Assembly: GCA_017882545.1 (NCBI GenBank) | Contig: JADGPG010000008.1 | Coordinates: 1 to 61,208, forward strand | Origin: Thermoleophilia bacterium | GTDB lineage: Bacteria > Actinomycetota > Thermoleophilia > Miltoncostaeales > Miltoncostaeaceae | Reading direction: 5' to 3' | Length of the DNA stretch: 61,208 nt | Part shown: one piece after another, positions 9,064-17,528 of the stretch | Layout of the letters: every line of letters begins with the position of its first letter | Position numbering within the stretch: position 1 is the first letter of the stretch | Notes under the pieces: model-generated | The model's input: only the letters and a program-made list of their open reading frames with translations | The model's database searches: none | What the model was told of the DNA's origin: nothing | Made by a program: the position numbers and the translations under genes

Positions 9064-9549
9064 GCCGACTGGCGGGAGCTTGACGTGAGCCATTTCGACG
9101 CTCCACAGCGCGCGTCGGGGCGGACTTGCTGAGTCTGTGCATGGGGAAGACGCCGCCACCGCGGCGGTGCTCGTCGTCCGAGCGTGCTTCCCGTCGCGCC
9201 CCGACGACGTCTACGCGCGCGTGGACGTCGTCAAGATGCGAATCGCGCTGGCGGGCCCATGATTCACGACGACGACGCCATTCATTGTGAGCGCCGTCGT
9301 CGTCGACGATGGACTGCTCGGAATCGCCGGGAACTGAACACACACACGCGACGTTTCGACGGGGTGTCTGTCTGCGGCGCACTTGCGGGCGCAACGACGT
9401 CGCGTCGGGCCGAACAAGTCGGCGTTAGGGGGAGCTGCGCGTCACTTGCGAGTGTCGCGTCGATGGTGTCGGCTGGCGTCGAGCAGTGCGTGGGCTGACC
9501 CGCGTCGCGCGCTGCGGCCGTTCACTCACAACCAATGGAGGGAATGATC
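9064..9549. other. Intergenic; possible eroded small frame only
   Basis: A 41-codon GTG frame at 9137-9262 has a patterned N-terminus (AAVLVVRACF), but nothing else supports it. No other gene is seen before the K+ channel. Confidence 0.3.
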
Positions 9550-10011
9550 GTGTCATCTGGATTGCAGCGCAGGGCAGATGCCGAACTCGATCGGATCGCG
9601 CGGAGTCCGCTGCGCGGCGCATGGATGGCCGCGGCGTCCGTCACGGTAGTTGTCACGGTCATCGCGGGATCGCTCATGCGGCTTACGGATCCGCAGACCT
9701 TCCCGAACGTCGGGTTGGGCCTGTGGTGGGCCGTCCAGACCGTTACGACGGTTGGGTACGGGGACGTCGTTCCCGTCTCGTTCATTGGCCGCACTCTCGC
9801 CGCGCTCGTCATGGTTGTCGGGCTGGGATTCATTACCGTCTCGACGGCCGCGATCGCGAGTGCGTTTATCGAAGCTGCCCGGCGGCGGCGCGCGGCCGTG
9901 GCCGATGACCCGCTGGTGGCAGAGGTGCGCGAGCTTCGCCACCAGATGCAAGTGCTCACCGCGGAGGTGCGCGCCGCCCGGCTGCCTGGTGGACACGATC
10001 ATTCGGCCTGA
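9550..10011 (+). CDS. Two-TM potassium channel with cytoplasmic coiled tail
   Basis: 153 residues. Order: cytoplasmic N-terminus, TM1 (about 24-44), pore helix, selectivity filter TVGYGD at 67-72, TM2 (about 80-105), and a charged, probably coiled-coil C-terminus (VRELRHQMQVLTAEVRAAR) that could hold the tetramer together. The exact filter marks it as K+ selective. It lacks an RCK domain, so ligand gating is unlikely. GTG at 9550 is preferred because GGAGGGA lies 6-7 bases upstream; ATGs at 9535 and 9544 have no properly spaced site. It converges with the aquaporin. Confidence 0.85.
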   Translation: MSSGLQRRADAELDRIARSPLRGAWMAAASVTVVVTVIAGSLMRLTDPQTFPNVGLGLWWAVQTVTTVGYGDVVPVSFIGRTLAALVMVVGLGFITVSTAAIASAFIEAARRRRAAVADDPLVAEVRELRHQMQVLTAEVRAARLPGGHDHSA

Positions 10012-10121
10012 GGCCACTCCCGACCCGCGGCGAGGGTTGCGCCGACGCGTCTCAGATCGCCCTGCCCAACCCGGGATGAGCAGGTTCGGCGCGTGGCGAC
10101 GGAGACGTCCGGATGAGCTGC

Positions 10122-10940
10122 TCAGGACTTCCCTGGGTCGTGGGTCTCGGTGAAGATGTCGCCCTGCGCGGCACCCGACCCGGCCTTGCCACCACCGGGG
10201 CCGCGCAGCACAAAGGCGATCCCGACGGCAACCGCCGCTCCGATGATCGGGCCCACGACGTAGACCCAGTAGCCGGTGAAGGTTCTGCTGACCAGATCCG
10301 GACCGAACGTGCGGGCAGGGTTCATCGAGGCTCCGGAGATCGGACTCCCCCACAGGCCCGCCAAGGCGATGTAGGCACCGACGCCAAGGGCACCGAGAAT
10401 ACCGACGTTCTGCGCGCCCGAAGCCGTGCCCAGGATCACGCTGACAAGGCCGACGGTCAGGATGAATTCCATCCAGAACGCCGCCATGTTTGAGTAGCCG
10501 TGGGCCGGATAGTTGCTTCCATACTTGGCCGAGACGTTGACCACGGCGTGTAGGAACCACGCGGCGAGGGTTGCCCCGATCAACTGCACCACGATGTATC
10601 CAGGCAGCCGCCACCACGGGAAGTCGCGGCGGAGGGCAAAGGCGATGCTGACCGCCGGGTTCAGGTGCGCACCGGAGACCTTGCCCATGAACAAGATGAT
10701 GGCCATGACCATCAACCCCGGCGCAACCACGGCAGCCGTGCGGCTAATCGTGTCGGGGAAGGCCTGTCCCATCATCCCGCCACCTGCGGCGACGAGTACG
10801 AGGAAGAACGTGCCTAGCAACTCTGAGAAGAGACGACGCCATTCCTGGCGCGGATCGTTGAAGTCCTTAATCCGGTCCGTGATCCCCTGTTCATATCGGG
10901 CGATCGGACCCATCGATGCGAGCGGTTGTTTGTCGGCCAT
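10122..10940 (-). CDS. Aquaporin / MIP-family channel
   Basis: 272 residues with six predicted membrane spans and both NPA half-helix motifs (HLNPAVS, Asn94; SMNPARTFGPD, Asn207). The second motif followed by Arg-Thr-Phe-Gly-Pro-Asp is typical of MIP channels. A cytoplasmic N-terminal stretch of about 35 residues and a Gly-rich C-terminal tail extend beyond the usual core. Water or small neutral solute selectivity cannot be decided. A degenerate copy of its 3' end lies at 6720-6881. Confidence 0.92.
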   Translation of the reverse strand: MADKQPLASMGPIARYEQGITDRIKDFNDPRQEWRRLFSELLGTFFLVLVAAGGGMMGQAFPDTISRTAAVVAPGLMVMAIILFMGKVSGAHLNPAVSIAFALRRDFPWWRLPGYIVVQLIGATLAAWFLHAVVNVSAKYGSNYPAHGYSNMAAFWMEFILTVGLVSVILGTASGAQNVGILGALGVGAYIALAGLWGSPISGASMNPARTFGPDLVSRTFTGYWVYVVGPIIGAAVAVGIAFVLRGPGGGKAGSGAAQGDIFTETHDPGKS

Positions 10941-11731
10941 CGTGATGCCGTCTTCCGTAAGCGAAGAACTTGAGTAACGCTACCGTAGACGCCTACGTGG
11001 ACGACAAGCGCCGGCTCGGTGGCGACGGGGTGGGATCCGCCGGGTCGGGGGCTGGCGGGTGCCCGAGGCAGCCCACTCCCGTCGATGGGGGCGACCCCCG
11101 CGACCCCGTCCCATGTCCCACTGGCTGTTGACTCGAGATGCGGGCAAATCAGAGCGGTCGCACATCCGATGCCTCGAATGGCCGGTACTCGGGCTGTCAC
11201 CTGTGCTGGCGACTCGGCCGCGCTTGGACATCGCCTCGAGGTTAGAGCTGCCCGCAGGGCCTGCGAGCTGAACGAGCGTCTGGAATTCCGCGATGTTCAG
11301 AGCGTCCGCCGGATGGGACCCGCGCCATCGGCCCTCGTCGCCGGGGCGCGCCGCGTGGACGTACTCACCCGCGGATCGTCGGTAAGGTTGACGTGCAGCC
11401 AGGGCTGACGATGGGGCTCGCGTGCGGATGATCGTGACTGACGCCCTGGCTGCCGCCGGTGGGCCTCACTCGCCAATTGTTCGCGAGTGGCGTGGCACAG
11501 ACTCGAGCGATCGCCACCGCGAGCGCGGCCACATCGAGATGTGGAGAGTGCCAATGCCTCAGTAGCAATCATGAGCACCTCGGCGGGCTCGCCGGCCGAG
11601 TAGCTCATACAGGCGTCGGTTGCCGGGCCGGTGGAGGCCGACCTCGGGCCCCCGGCACTGGCCGCCTCAACCACCAACGGGCTCGTCAGAATGTGTGAAG
11701 GTCCGGCCGACGCCGGCCGAGAAGTTCCAGA
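10941..11731. other. Long intergenic stretch in the island; no gene seen
   Basis: About 790 bp with only short overlapping frames of random composition. It probably consists of eroded element DNA between the aquaporin promoter and the fragment at 11732. Confidence 0.4.
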
Positions 11732-11905
11732 TCACGTTTGCCGTAACGGATGAACAGCCGCCTCAGGCGTCGAGAGCGCGCTCGTCGTGAAGCCAGCAGC
11801 GAAGGTGAGATTCGTCGGCAAGTTGACCGCGGTTGCTGTGACCGGGAACGAATGTGGGTCGGTGATCGTCAGGACGGCATCACCGATGTCGCCCAGCGAC
11901 AAAAG
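11732..11905 (-). pseudogene. Fragment of an exported Asn/Thr-rich repeat-domain protein
   Basis: The minus-strand frame reads SLGDIGDAVLTITDPHSFPV and then TATAVNLPTN, TSALSTPEA. This beta-strand pattern is typical of Ig-like or choice-of-anchor repeats in secreted actinobacterial proteins. There is no start: the frame is entered from the tRNA-Gly flank. A stop at 11732 ends it after about 57 residues. It is best read as a leftover piece cut at the att boundary. Confidence 0.4.
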
Positions 11906-11933
11906 TTCCTGATTTACAGTCAAGAAAACGAGA

Positions 11934-12006
11934 GCGGGAGACGGGGCTCGAACCCGCGACATTCAGCTTGGAAGGCTGACGCTCTAGCCAACTGAGCTAC
12001 TCCCGC
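11934..12006 (-). tRNA. tRNA-Gly (anticodon TCC)
   Basis: 73 nt on the minus strand. The acceptor arms GCGGGAG/CTCCCGC pair fully, the anticodon loop is CTTCCAA and the T-arm contains GGTTCGAGCC. The 3' CCA is not encoded. It is the integration target of the island: its 3' 47 nt recur at 2092-2138. No terminator follows its 3' end, which fits a 3' flank replaced by element DNA. Confidence 0.95.
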
Positions 12007-12042
12007 AGTGTCCCGGCACCATAGCAAGGGCTCGGTCGGTGG

Positions 12043-14202
12043 TTACTCCGCGCGCGATCGCGGCGATGCGCCGAGGCCGGTCTGTTCGGCCATGAGGTCG
12101 TCCATCGCCGTCACGGCCTCCGGCCAGAACTGCCCACCCGAGCAGGCGAGCAACTCGTTCATGGCATCATCCGGCGCCCGGGTGGTCGCATAGCTGCTGC
12201 GTGCGGTGATCATCACGTCCCATGCGTCGGCGACCGCGATGATACGCGCGCCTTCCGAGATCTCGAGCCCCGAGGCGCCATCCGGATAGCCGCGCCCATC
12301 CCATCGCTCGTGATGCTGCCGAATCCACTCGCGCTGCTCGGAATCCAGCGACTCCACAGCGATTTCGGACCCGAGTGTCGTATGGCGCTTGATCTGCTCG
12401 AATTCCTGCGGGGTGAGGCCCCCCTGCTTGAGCAGGATTGCGTCGGGGATGCCAACCTTGCCGATGTCGTGGAGCAGCGCGGCGTCGCGGATCCGTAGGG
12501 CGTCGCCCGCGCTCCACTTCAGGCGGGCGGCCAGCTCGCAGGACAGGTCCGCGACCCGCTCGGAGTGCGCGAGTGTGCCAGGGTCTTTCTGGTCAACCGC
12601 GCGCGCGAGCGCGCGCAGCGCCGCCATCGACTGGTCCCGCTTGATTCGGCGCATCCGTTCGTCCGCCGTCAGTGCTTCGATCGTGTCCGGCGAGAACTGG
12701 AACGTCTGGTCGCGCCCGTGGGACTTTGCCCAGTACAGCGCGCTGTCTGCCATGCGGACCAGATCATCGGGCGATCCGTTGGCCGTCGCCAAATCGCACA
12801 CCCCTGCCGACAGCGAGATCGAGATACCTTGCGGCATCGGGGTTGCCGACACGGTGCGGCGTGCACGCTCGATAGCTTCGGTCGCCGTGTCGATATCGGC
12901 CTCAGGCAGGATCCACGCAAACTCCTCTCCGCCGATCCGCGCAATCATCTCGTCCCGGCGGACGGCGGCGCCGAGCCGCCGGCCGACCTCGACGAGAATC
13001 GCATCTCCCATCGGGTGCCCGTGGGCGTCGTTGAGAAGCTTGAAGTTGTCCAGGTCGAGGATTGCGAGGCTCACCGGCCGGCCGTAGCGGCGCGAACGCG
13101 CGACCTCGACGGCAAGCCGATCCTGGAAAGCACGCTGGTTCGGCAATCCGGTGAGCGGGTCGGTCAGCGCGTCGTTGGCGAGGCGCTCGCGCGTCTGGTG
13201 GGCCGTGACCGCGACGCCAACGGCCTCTGCGACGCGATGCAGGACGCTGATGACCTCGTCCGACAATGCGCCGCCGTTGCGGGTCGCGACCATCACCGCG
13301 CCCCAGACGGCGTCGTCGGCATGGATCGGCGCCGCGGCGGCCGCGGTGAACCCGAGCTTTGGCGAGGTGTTGCCCGTGACCGTATCTAGGCGTTCGTAGC
13401 TGTCGATGCGTCCGGCGAGGTCCTCGTCGGCGACGCGGCGCAGGAGCTGGGCCTCCTCGAGCAGAATGCAATCGCCCGCGATCATCCTCGGATGGGGATC
13501 GTGCAGTCCGACGATCGTGCACCGGCGGTCCGCAAAGCGGCCGATGAGTCCGCATTCGGTATTCGCCAGCGCGGCGAGCTCCGCCGCCGCCCGGCTCATG
13601 ACCTGAGGGAACGCGTCACCGCGCGCGGCGGCACTGGTGATGCGATGCAGAGCCGCGTGCTCGGCCAGGTGCCGGTCGGCGCGTGCGGCCTGCTCTGCGA
13701 GGTGTCGGTCATGCTCGATGCGCTCGCGGGCATCTGCCGCCGTCACGATCAGGTGCGCGGCTTGGCCCGGGCCCGATGGGACCGCCTGCAGGCGGATGTC
13801 GACCGGAATTGTGCCGATCGTCGGGGTCGTCAGGCGTGCCGTGACTAGGACTTCGGCTCCGCCGGCGATGGCCTTGCGCAGGGCGGTGCGGACGGCCGCA
13901 CGGTCACGGCGTTCGATCGCGGTCAACGGCGGACGCGTCGCAGAGCCGTCCGCGGACAGCCCCAGGATCGACTGGGCGGCCTTGTTCATCACCGTGACGT
14001 GCCCGCGCGGCGACACGACCATCACCAGATGGCGGCTGTTGTCGACGATCGACCGCAGGTAGGGCGCGAGGGGCGACTCGGTCGGATTGGCAGCGCGATC
14101 GCCGTGACCGTCCCGGTCGATCCGCGCTCCCGCAAGATCGATCAGGCTCGCGGAGGGGGGATGGGCGGGGTCGTGCCCAGACGCAGTCGACGAGGAAGTC
14201 AT
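12043..14202 (-). CDS. PAS-GAF-GGDEF-HD-GYP cyclic-di-GMP turnover protein
   Basis: 719 residues. Order: N-terminal PAS-like domain (about 40-160), a short coiled linker, a GAF domain (about 190-340), a diguanylate cyclase with the active GGEEF signature, and an HD-GYP phosphodiesterase domain with HDIGK and HHERWDGRGYP. Both output domains keep key residues, so the protein could both make and degrade c-di-GMP, with the GAF/PAS part sensing a small ligand or redox state. No membrane span is predicted. The start at 14202 has GGGGAT about 8 bases upstream; a Met four codons earlier is possible. It ends 36 bp from tRNA-Gly. Confidence 0.9.
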   Translation of the reverse strand: MTSSSTASGHDPAHPPSASLIDLAGARIDRDGHGDRAANPTESPLAPYLRSIVDNSRHLVMVVSPRGHVTVMNKAAQSILGLSADGSATRPPLTAIERRDRAAVRTALRKAIAGGAEVLVTARLTTPTIGTIPVDIRLQAVPSGPGQAAHLIVTAADARERIEHDRHLAEQAARADRHLAEHAALHRITSAAARGDAFPQVMSRAAAELAALANTECGLIGRFADRRCTIVGLHDPHPRMIAGDCILLEEAQLLRRVADEDLAGRIDSYERLDTVTGNTSPKLGFTAAAAAPIHADDAVWGAVMVATRNGGALSDEVISVLHRVAEAVGVAVTAHQTRERLANDALTDPLTGLPNQRAFQDRLAVEVARSRRYGRPVSLAILDLDNFKLLNDAHGHPMGDAILVEVGRRLGAAVRRDEMIARIGGEEFAWILPEADIDTATEAIERARRTVSATPMPQGISISLSAGVCDLATANGSPDDLVRMADSALYWAKSHGRDQTFQFSPDTIEALTADERMRRIKRDQSMAALRALARAVDQKDPGTLAHSERVADLSCELAARLKWSAGDALRIRDAALLHDIGKVGIPDAILLKQGGLTPQEFEQIKRHTTLGSEIAVESLDSEQREWIRQHHERWDGRGYPDGASGLEISEGARIIAVADAWDVMITARSSYATTRAPDDAMNELLACSGGQFWPEAVTAMDDLMAEQTGLGASPRSRAE

Positions 14203-14276
14203 GTAGATCCCCATCGGCCGACGGTCGGGGGAACTGTAGGACCTGCGCAGGATCGCTCCGCACGTTGGCGCGACGG

Positions 14277-15083
14277 TCAATCGGCAGTCCCGAACAGGTC
14301 GGCGACGACGGCCGCGGCGGGACGGATCGCATGGACCGCGCCGACCGATAATCCCGCATGCTGGGGCATTGCGGCAATCATGCCGCGCGTGGTGCGGGTC
14401 GGGCTCGGCGTTGCCCCCCGCGGGGGGCTGATCCGCGCGCCGTCGTCGATCAACTCGCCGACCGGGTCGGGAGCATTGGCGACCGCGCGCACACAGTCCC
14501 CAAGGACCCGGTGCAGCGCGTTCGGCCACCCGTGGGAAAAGGTCGTCGTCAGCACGGTGTCCGCCGGGTCGGCACCGACCAGCGGCACCGAGACGGCCGC
14601 GCGGGCGGCTGCGAGCAGCTCGGCGAGCGGCGTCGTGCCGTGGACGTGCCCGCCCGCCTCGAGCCCTTGGACGACGACGATGTCGCAGCCGGCGGCTTCC
14701 GCGGCGCGGGCTTCGGAGACTGTGCCGACCTGCCAGCTCGCCAGGGATCCGCCGGCATGGATGCGGGCGATCAGATCCCGGTCCGGTATGCCCCAGCAGA
14801 GCTCCACGACACGGACCCGGCCGGACGCCACCGCGACGAGCGCCGGGTCCAGAAACGGGGCGAGAAACGTCACGCCGATCGCGCCATCGGTGCGGCGGGA
14901 GATCGCCGCGAGATCGCGCTCGAGCTGGGCGGCGCTGGCCCGAGCTCCCCCGAACATCCCGAGTCCGCCAGCGTTTGCGACCGCCACCACGAGATCGGGG
15001 ACGGAGGTGCGGGGCATTCCGGCCAACTGCAACGGCACCCGACAGCCGATCAGGTCGGTGAACGCCGTGGGGTGTGCGCTCAC
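14277..15083 (-). CDS. Nitronate monooxygenase-like protein with internal deletion
   Basis: 268 residues versus about 310-350 for the family. The N-terminal half is a normal FMN-dependent TIM barrel (PLQLAGMPRTS, ANAGGLGMFGG, VVVQGLEAGGHV with the catalytic-region His). The sequence then jumps from SVPLVGA to DTVLTTTFSHGWP, where relatives carry some 40 residues including the AAGGIA and GAD..RIGTRF loops that bind the FMN phosphate. The frame is kept, so this is an in-frame loss. Activity is doubtful. GTG at 15083 overlaps the aldehyde dehydrogenase stop by 4 nt (GTGA), so the two are translationally coupled. Confidence 0.75.
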   Translation of the reverse strand: MSAHPTAFTDLIGCRVPLQLAGMPRTSVPDLVVAVANAGGLGMFGGARASAAQLERDLAAISRRTDGAIGVTFLAPFLDPALVAVASGRVRVVELCWGIPDRDLIARIHAGGSLASWQVGTVSEARAAEAAGCDIVVVQGLEAGGHVHGTTPLAELLAAARAAVSVPLVGADPADTVLTTTFSHGWPNALHRVLGDCVRAVANAPDPVGELIDDGARISPPRGATPSPTRTTRGMIAAMPQHAGLSVGAVHAIRPAAAVVADLFGTAD

Positions 15084-16513
15084 ACGTCCGGCAGGTCGAC
15101 GATCACGAGCCGCGGCTCGCACATGTTTCGGACCGCGTAGTGGGGGCCCTCCCGGGTGTTGCCGCTCCCCTTGATCCCGCCGTACGGCTGCTGGTCGGCC
15201 CGAAAGGTCGGGGTCTCGTTGATGACGACACCTGCGAACTCGAGCCGCTCGGCCCAACGGAGGGCGGCATCGACGCGGGCGGTGAAGATGCCGGCCTGCA
15301 ATCCATATGGTGTGGAGTTGCAGAGCGCGATCGCACCGTCGATGGCGTGGTATGCGGCGACGCCGACGACTGGGCCGAATACCTCCTCGCAGCTGACGTG
15401 CATCCGCGGGGTGATCCCGTCGAGCACCGTCGGCAGCAGCAATCCGCCACGGGTACCGCCGCCGGTCACGACCTCTGCGCCCTCCACGACGGCTGCGGTG
15501 AGCCACCCTTCGAGGCGCGCGAGCGACTCCGTCGTGATGACCGGCCCGACGTCGGTCGTCTCCGTAGCGGGGTCGCCGACAACCAGGCGCTCGACGGCGG
15601 TGCGCAACTCGACCAGAAACGCGGCATGGATCGATTCGTGCACGTAGACCCGCTGCACGCTGATGCACGACTGGCCGGCATGGGCGAATCCCGAACCGGC
15701 GATCTTGGCGGCGGCACGGGTGACGTCGGCGTCCTCGGCGACGATCACAGGTGTCGAGTTGCCGAGCTCCAAGGCCACGTGCTTCTGCGGGGCTCGTTGC
15801 CGGATCGCCCAGCCGACCGGTCCGGATCCCGTGAACGAGATCATCGCGACATCGGGATGGTCCACCAGCGGGTCGCCGACAGCGGATCCGTCGCCGGTGA
15901 CGACACTCAGCGCCCCCGGAGGCAGCCCCGCGTCGGCGAGTACCGCCGCCAGCAGGAGCGCGGACAACGGGGTCTTGCTGGCGGGCTTAAGGATGACCGG
16001 GCACCCAGCCGCGATCGCTGGCGCCAGCTTGTGCGCGACGAGGTTGAGCGGGAAGTTGAAGGGCGTGATCGCACCGACGATCCCGACGGGCGCGTAACGG
16101 ACGAATCCGATCTTTCCGACGCCGGGAGCGGAGGCCTCGAGGGGAACGGTTTCGCCGGAGAGCGTGCGCGCCTCGGCGGCGGCGAAGGTGAAGGTATCGA
16201 TGCACCGTGCCACCTCGCCGCGGGCTTGGCGAATCGGCTTGCCGGCCTCGAGGCACACCACCCGGGCGAGATCCTCGGCGCGGGCGGCGAGGATCTCGGC
16301 GGTCCGCTCGAGTACGCGGGCCCGCTCAACCGGCGGCGGCGGCGGAAGATGGGCCGCGGCGTCGCGCACGGCGCGGTCGACTTCGGCGGGACCGCCGGTG
16401 GCAACCTCGGCGATGATCGCCCCCGAGTACGGGTTTCGCACGGCGAGCGTGTCCGTGCCGGCGACGAAGCGGCCACCGAGGAACAGTCCGGTCGGCAGAT
16501 CGACGGGCAGCAT
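15080..16513 (-). CDS. NAD(P)-dependent aldehyde dehydrogenase
   Basis: 477 residues, normal family length. Visible: PFNFPLNLVAHKLAPAI, the cofactor-binding KPASKTP and FTGSGPVG, general base Glu in ALELGNSTP, catalytic Cys in GQSCISVQRV, and EEVFGPVVGV. The GNS in place of GGN or GGK and the QSCISVQR block resemble lactaldehyde/phosphonoacetaldehyde/succinate-semialdehyde-type ALDHs; the substrate is not determinable. The start at 16513 lies 10 bp after the nfo stop, suggesting the operon nfo-ALDH-NMO. An upstream start overlapping nfo is possible. Confidence 0.88.
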   Translation of the reverse strand: MLPVDLPTGLFLGGRFVAGTDTLAVRNPYSGAIIAEVATGGPAEVDRAVRDAAAHLPPPPPVERARVLERTAEILAARAEDLARVVCLEAGKPIRQARGEVARCIDTFTFAAAEARTLSGETVPLEASAPGVGKIGFVRYAPVGIVGAITPFNFPLNLVAHKLAPAIAAGCPVILKPASKTPLSALLLAAVLADAGLPPGALSVVTGDGSAVGDPLVDHPDVAMISFTGSGPVGWAIRQRAPQKHVALELGNSTPVIVAEDADVTRAAAKIAGSGFAHAGQSCISVQRVYVHESIHAAFLVELRTAVERLVVGDPATETTDVGPVITTESLARLEGWLTAAVVEGAEVVTGGGTRGGLLLPTVLDGITPRMHVSCEEVFGPVVGVAAYHAIDGAIALCNSTPYGLQAGIFTARVDAALRWAERLEFAGVVINETPTFRADQQPYGGIKGSGNTREGPHYAVRNMCEPRLVIVDLPDV

Positions 16514-16523
16514 CGTCCCGGGC

Positions 16524-17447
16524 CTACGCCGTGACCGTTCCGCCGCGGGCGCGAAGGCCCTCGGCACGGAACTCGCGGGCCCGGCGCATGTTCTCCAGAT
16601 CGGGGCCGTCGCCTTCCAGGCCGGGCACCTCGAGAATCACCGGCAGGTCCTGCAGTGCCGGCGCGCCGAGGATCGATCGCATGCCCTCGGGGCCGATCTT
16701 CCCGTCGCCGAGGTTCTCATGACGGTCGCGGTTTGACCCGAAGTCGGTCATCGAGTCGTTGAGGTGCAGGCATCTGAGCTGGTCGATACCGAGTGTGGTG
16801 TCGAAGTCCTCGAGCACGGCGTCGATGCCGCCCGGCTCGTGGATCGGATAACCGCTGGCGAACAGGTGCTGGGTATCCAGGCACACGCCGAGACGCTCCG
16901 GGTTGCCAACGCGGTCCCAGACGTCCTTGAGCTGGCCGAACGTGCGCCCGATGGTGTCGCCGGCACCGGCGGTGTTCTCGAGGTAGATCTGGCACGAACC
17001 CGGGGCGGTCGCGAAAGCCTCGGCGATTCCGCCGGCGATCCGGCCGATGGATTCCTCGGGCGTGCTGCCCTTCGAGGACCCGACGTGGAGGATCACGCCT
17101 GCAAGCCCGAGGCGCTCGCCGATCTCGAGGTGCTGTATGAGGCTGGTCACGGAGAGGCGGTAGATGTTGCGGCTGCTGGTCGCCGGCTTTCCGGGCGGAC
17201 CCGACGGCACGTCCCGATCCGGGGCGCCGAGGTTCATCAAATAGAGCCCGTGGCTCACGATCGGGCCGATCCCGGCCGCGGCGGCCTCCTCGCGAAAGGC
17301 GGCAATCTCTGCGTCGGTGTGGTTGATCGGGCGCCACGTCCGGGGGTTGTGAGTGAAGATCTGGAGGCTTTCGCAGCCGATCGCCACCCCGCGACCGATC
17401 GACTTGCTGATGCCGCCTGAGGCGGATACATGGGCTCCGAAGCGCAT
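16524..17447 (-). CDS. nfo: Endonuclease IV (AP endonuclease)
   Basis: 307 residues. It cleaves DNA at abasic sites in base-excision repair using a three-zinc centre. The protein starts MRFGAHVSASGGI as expected. Family motifs seen: IFTHNPRTW, HGLYLMNL, ILHVGSSKG (His), YLENTAG (Glu), CLDTQHLFASG (Asp, His), CLHLNDS (His) and DRHENLGDGKIG (His, Glu). All zinc ligands appear present. It is divergent from gltX, about 80 bp apart, and heads the nfo-ALDH-NMO run. Confidence 0.95.
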   Translation of the reverse strand: MRFGAHVSASGGISKSIGRGVAIGCESLQIFTHNPRTWRPINHTDAEIAAFREEAAAAGIGPIVSHGLYLMNLGAPDRDVPSGPPGKPATSSRNIYRLSVTSLIQHLEIGERLGLAGVILHVGSSKGSTPEESIGRIAGGIAEAFATAPGSCQIYLENTAGAGDTIGRTFGQLKDVWDRVGNPERLGVCLDTQHLFASGYPIHEPGGIDAVLEDFDTTLGIDQLRCLHLNDSMTDFGSNRDRHENLGDGKIGPEGMRSILGAPALQDLPVILEVPGLEGDGPDLENMRRAREFRAEGLRARGGTVTA

Positions 17448-17528
17448 AGGGTGATCCTAAGACCTGCGCCGCTGTCCGTGGGGGCCACCGGATCGGGCGG
17501 CGCGGATTCCCACGGGTATCCTTCGGGA

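Larger units (their letters stand above)
2092..12006. mobile_element. tRNA-Gly-bounded accessory island (about 9.8 kb, no integrase left)
   Basis: Read on the minus strand the order is intact tRNA-Gly, cargo, then the 47-nt tRNA 3' repeat with the original terminator. Cargo is the sulfatase maturase, arylsulfatase, DUF2252 protein, small membrane peptide, K+ channel, aquaporin and several gene fragments. No integrase or excisionase reading frame is recognisable, so the element looks immobile and partly eroded. The boundaries are seen directly; the integrative origin is inference from the repeat structure. Confidence 0.65.

Noticed and set aside
9137-9262. 41-codon GTG frame in the island
   Set aside because: A short patterned N-terminus only, and no ribosome-binding site or continuation; not enough to call a gene.
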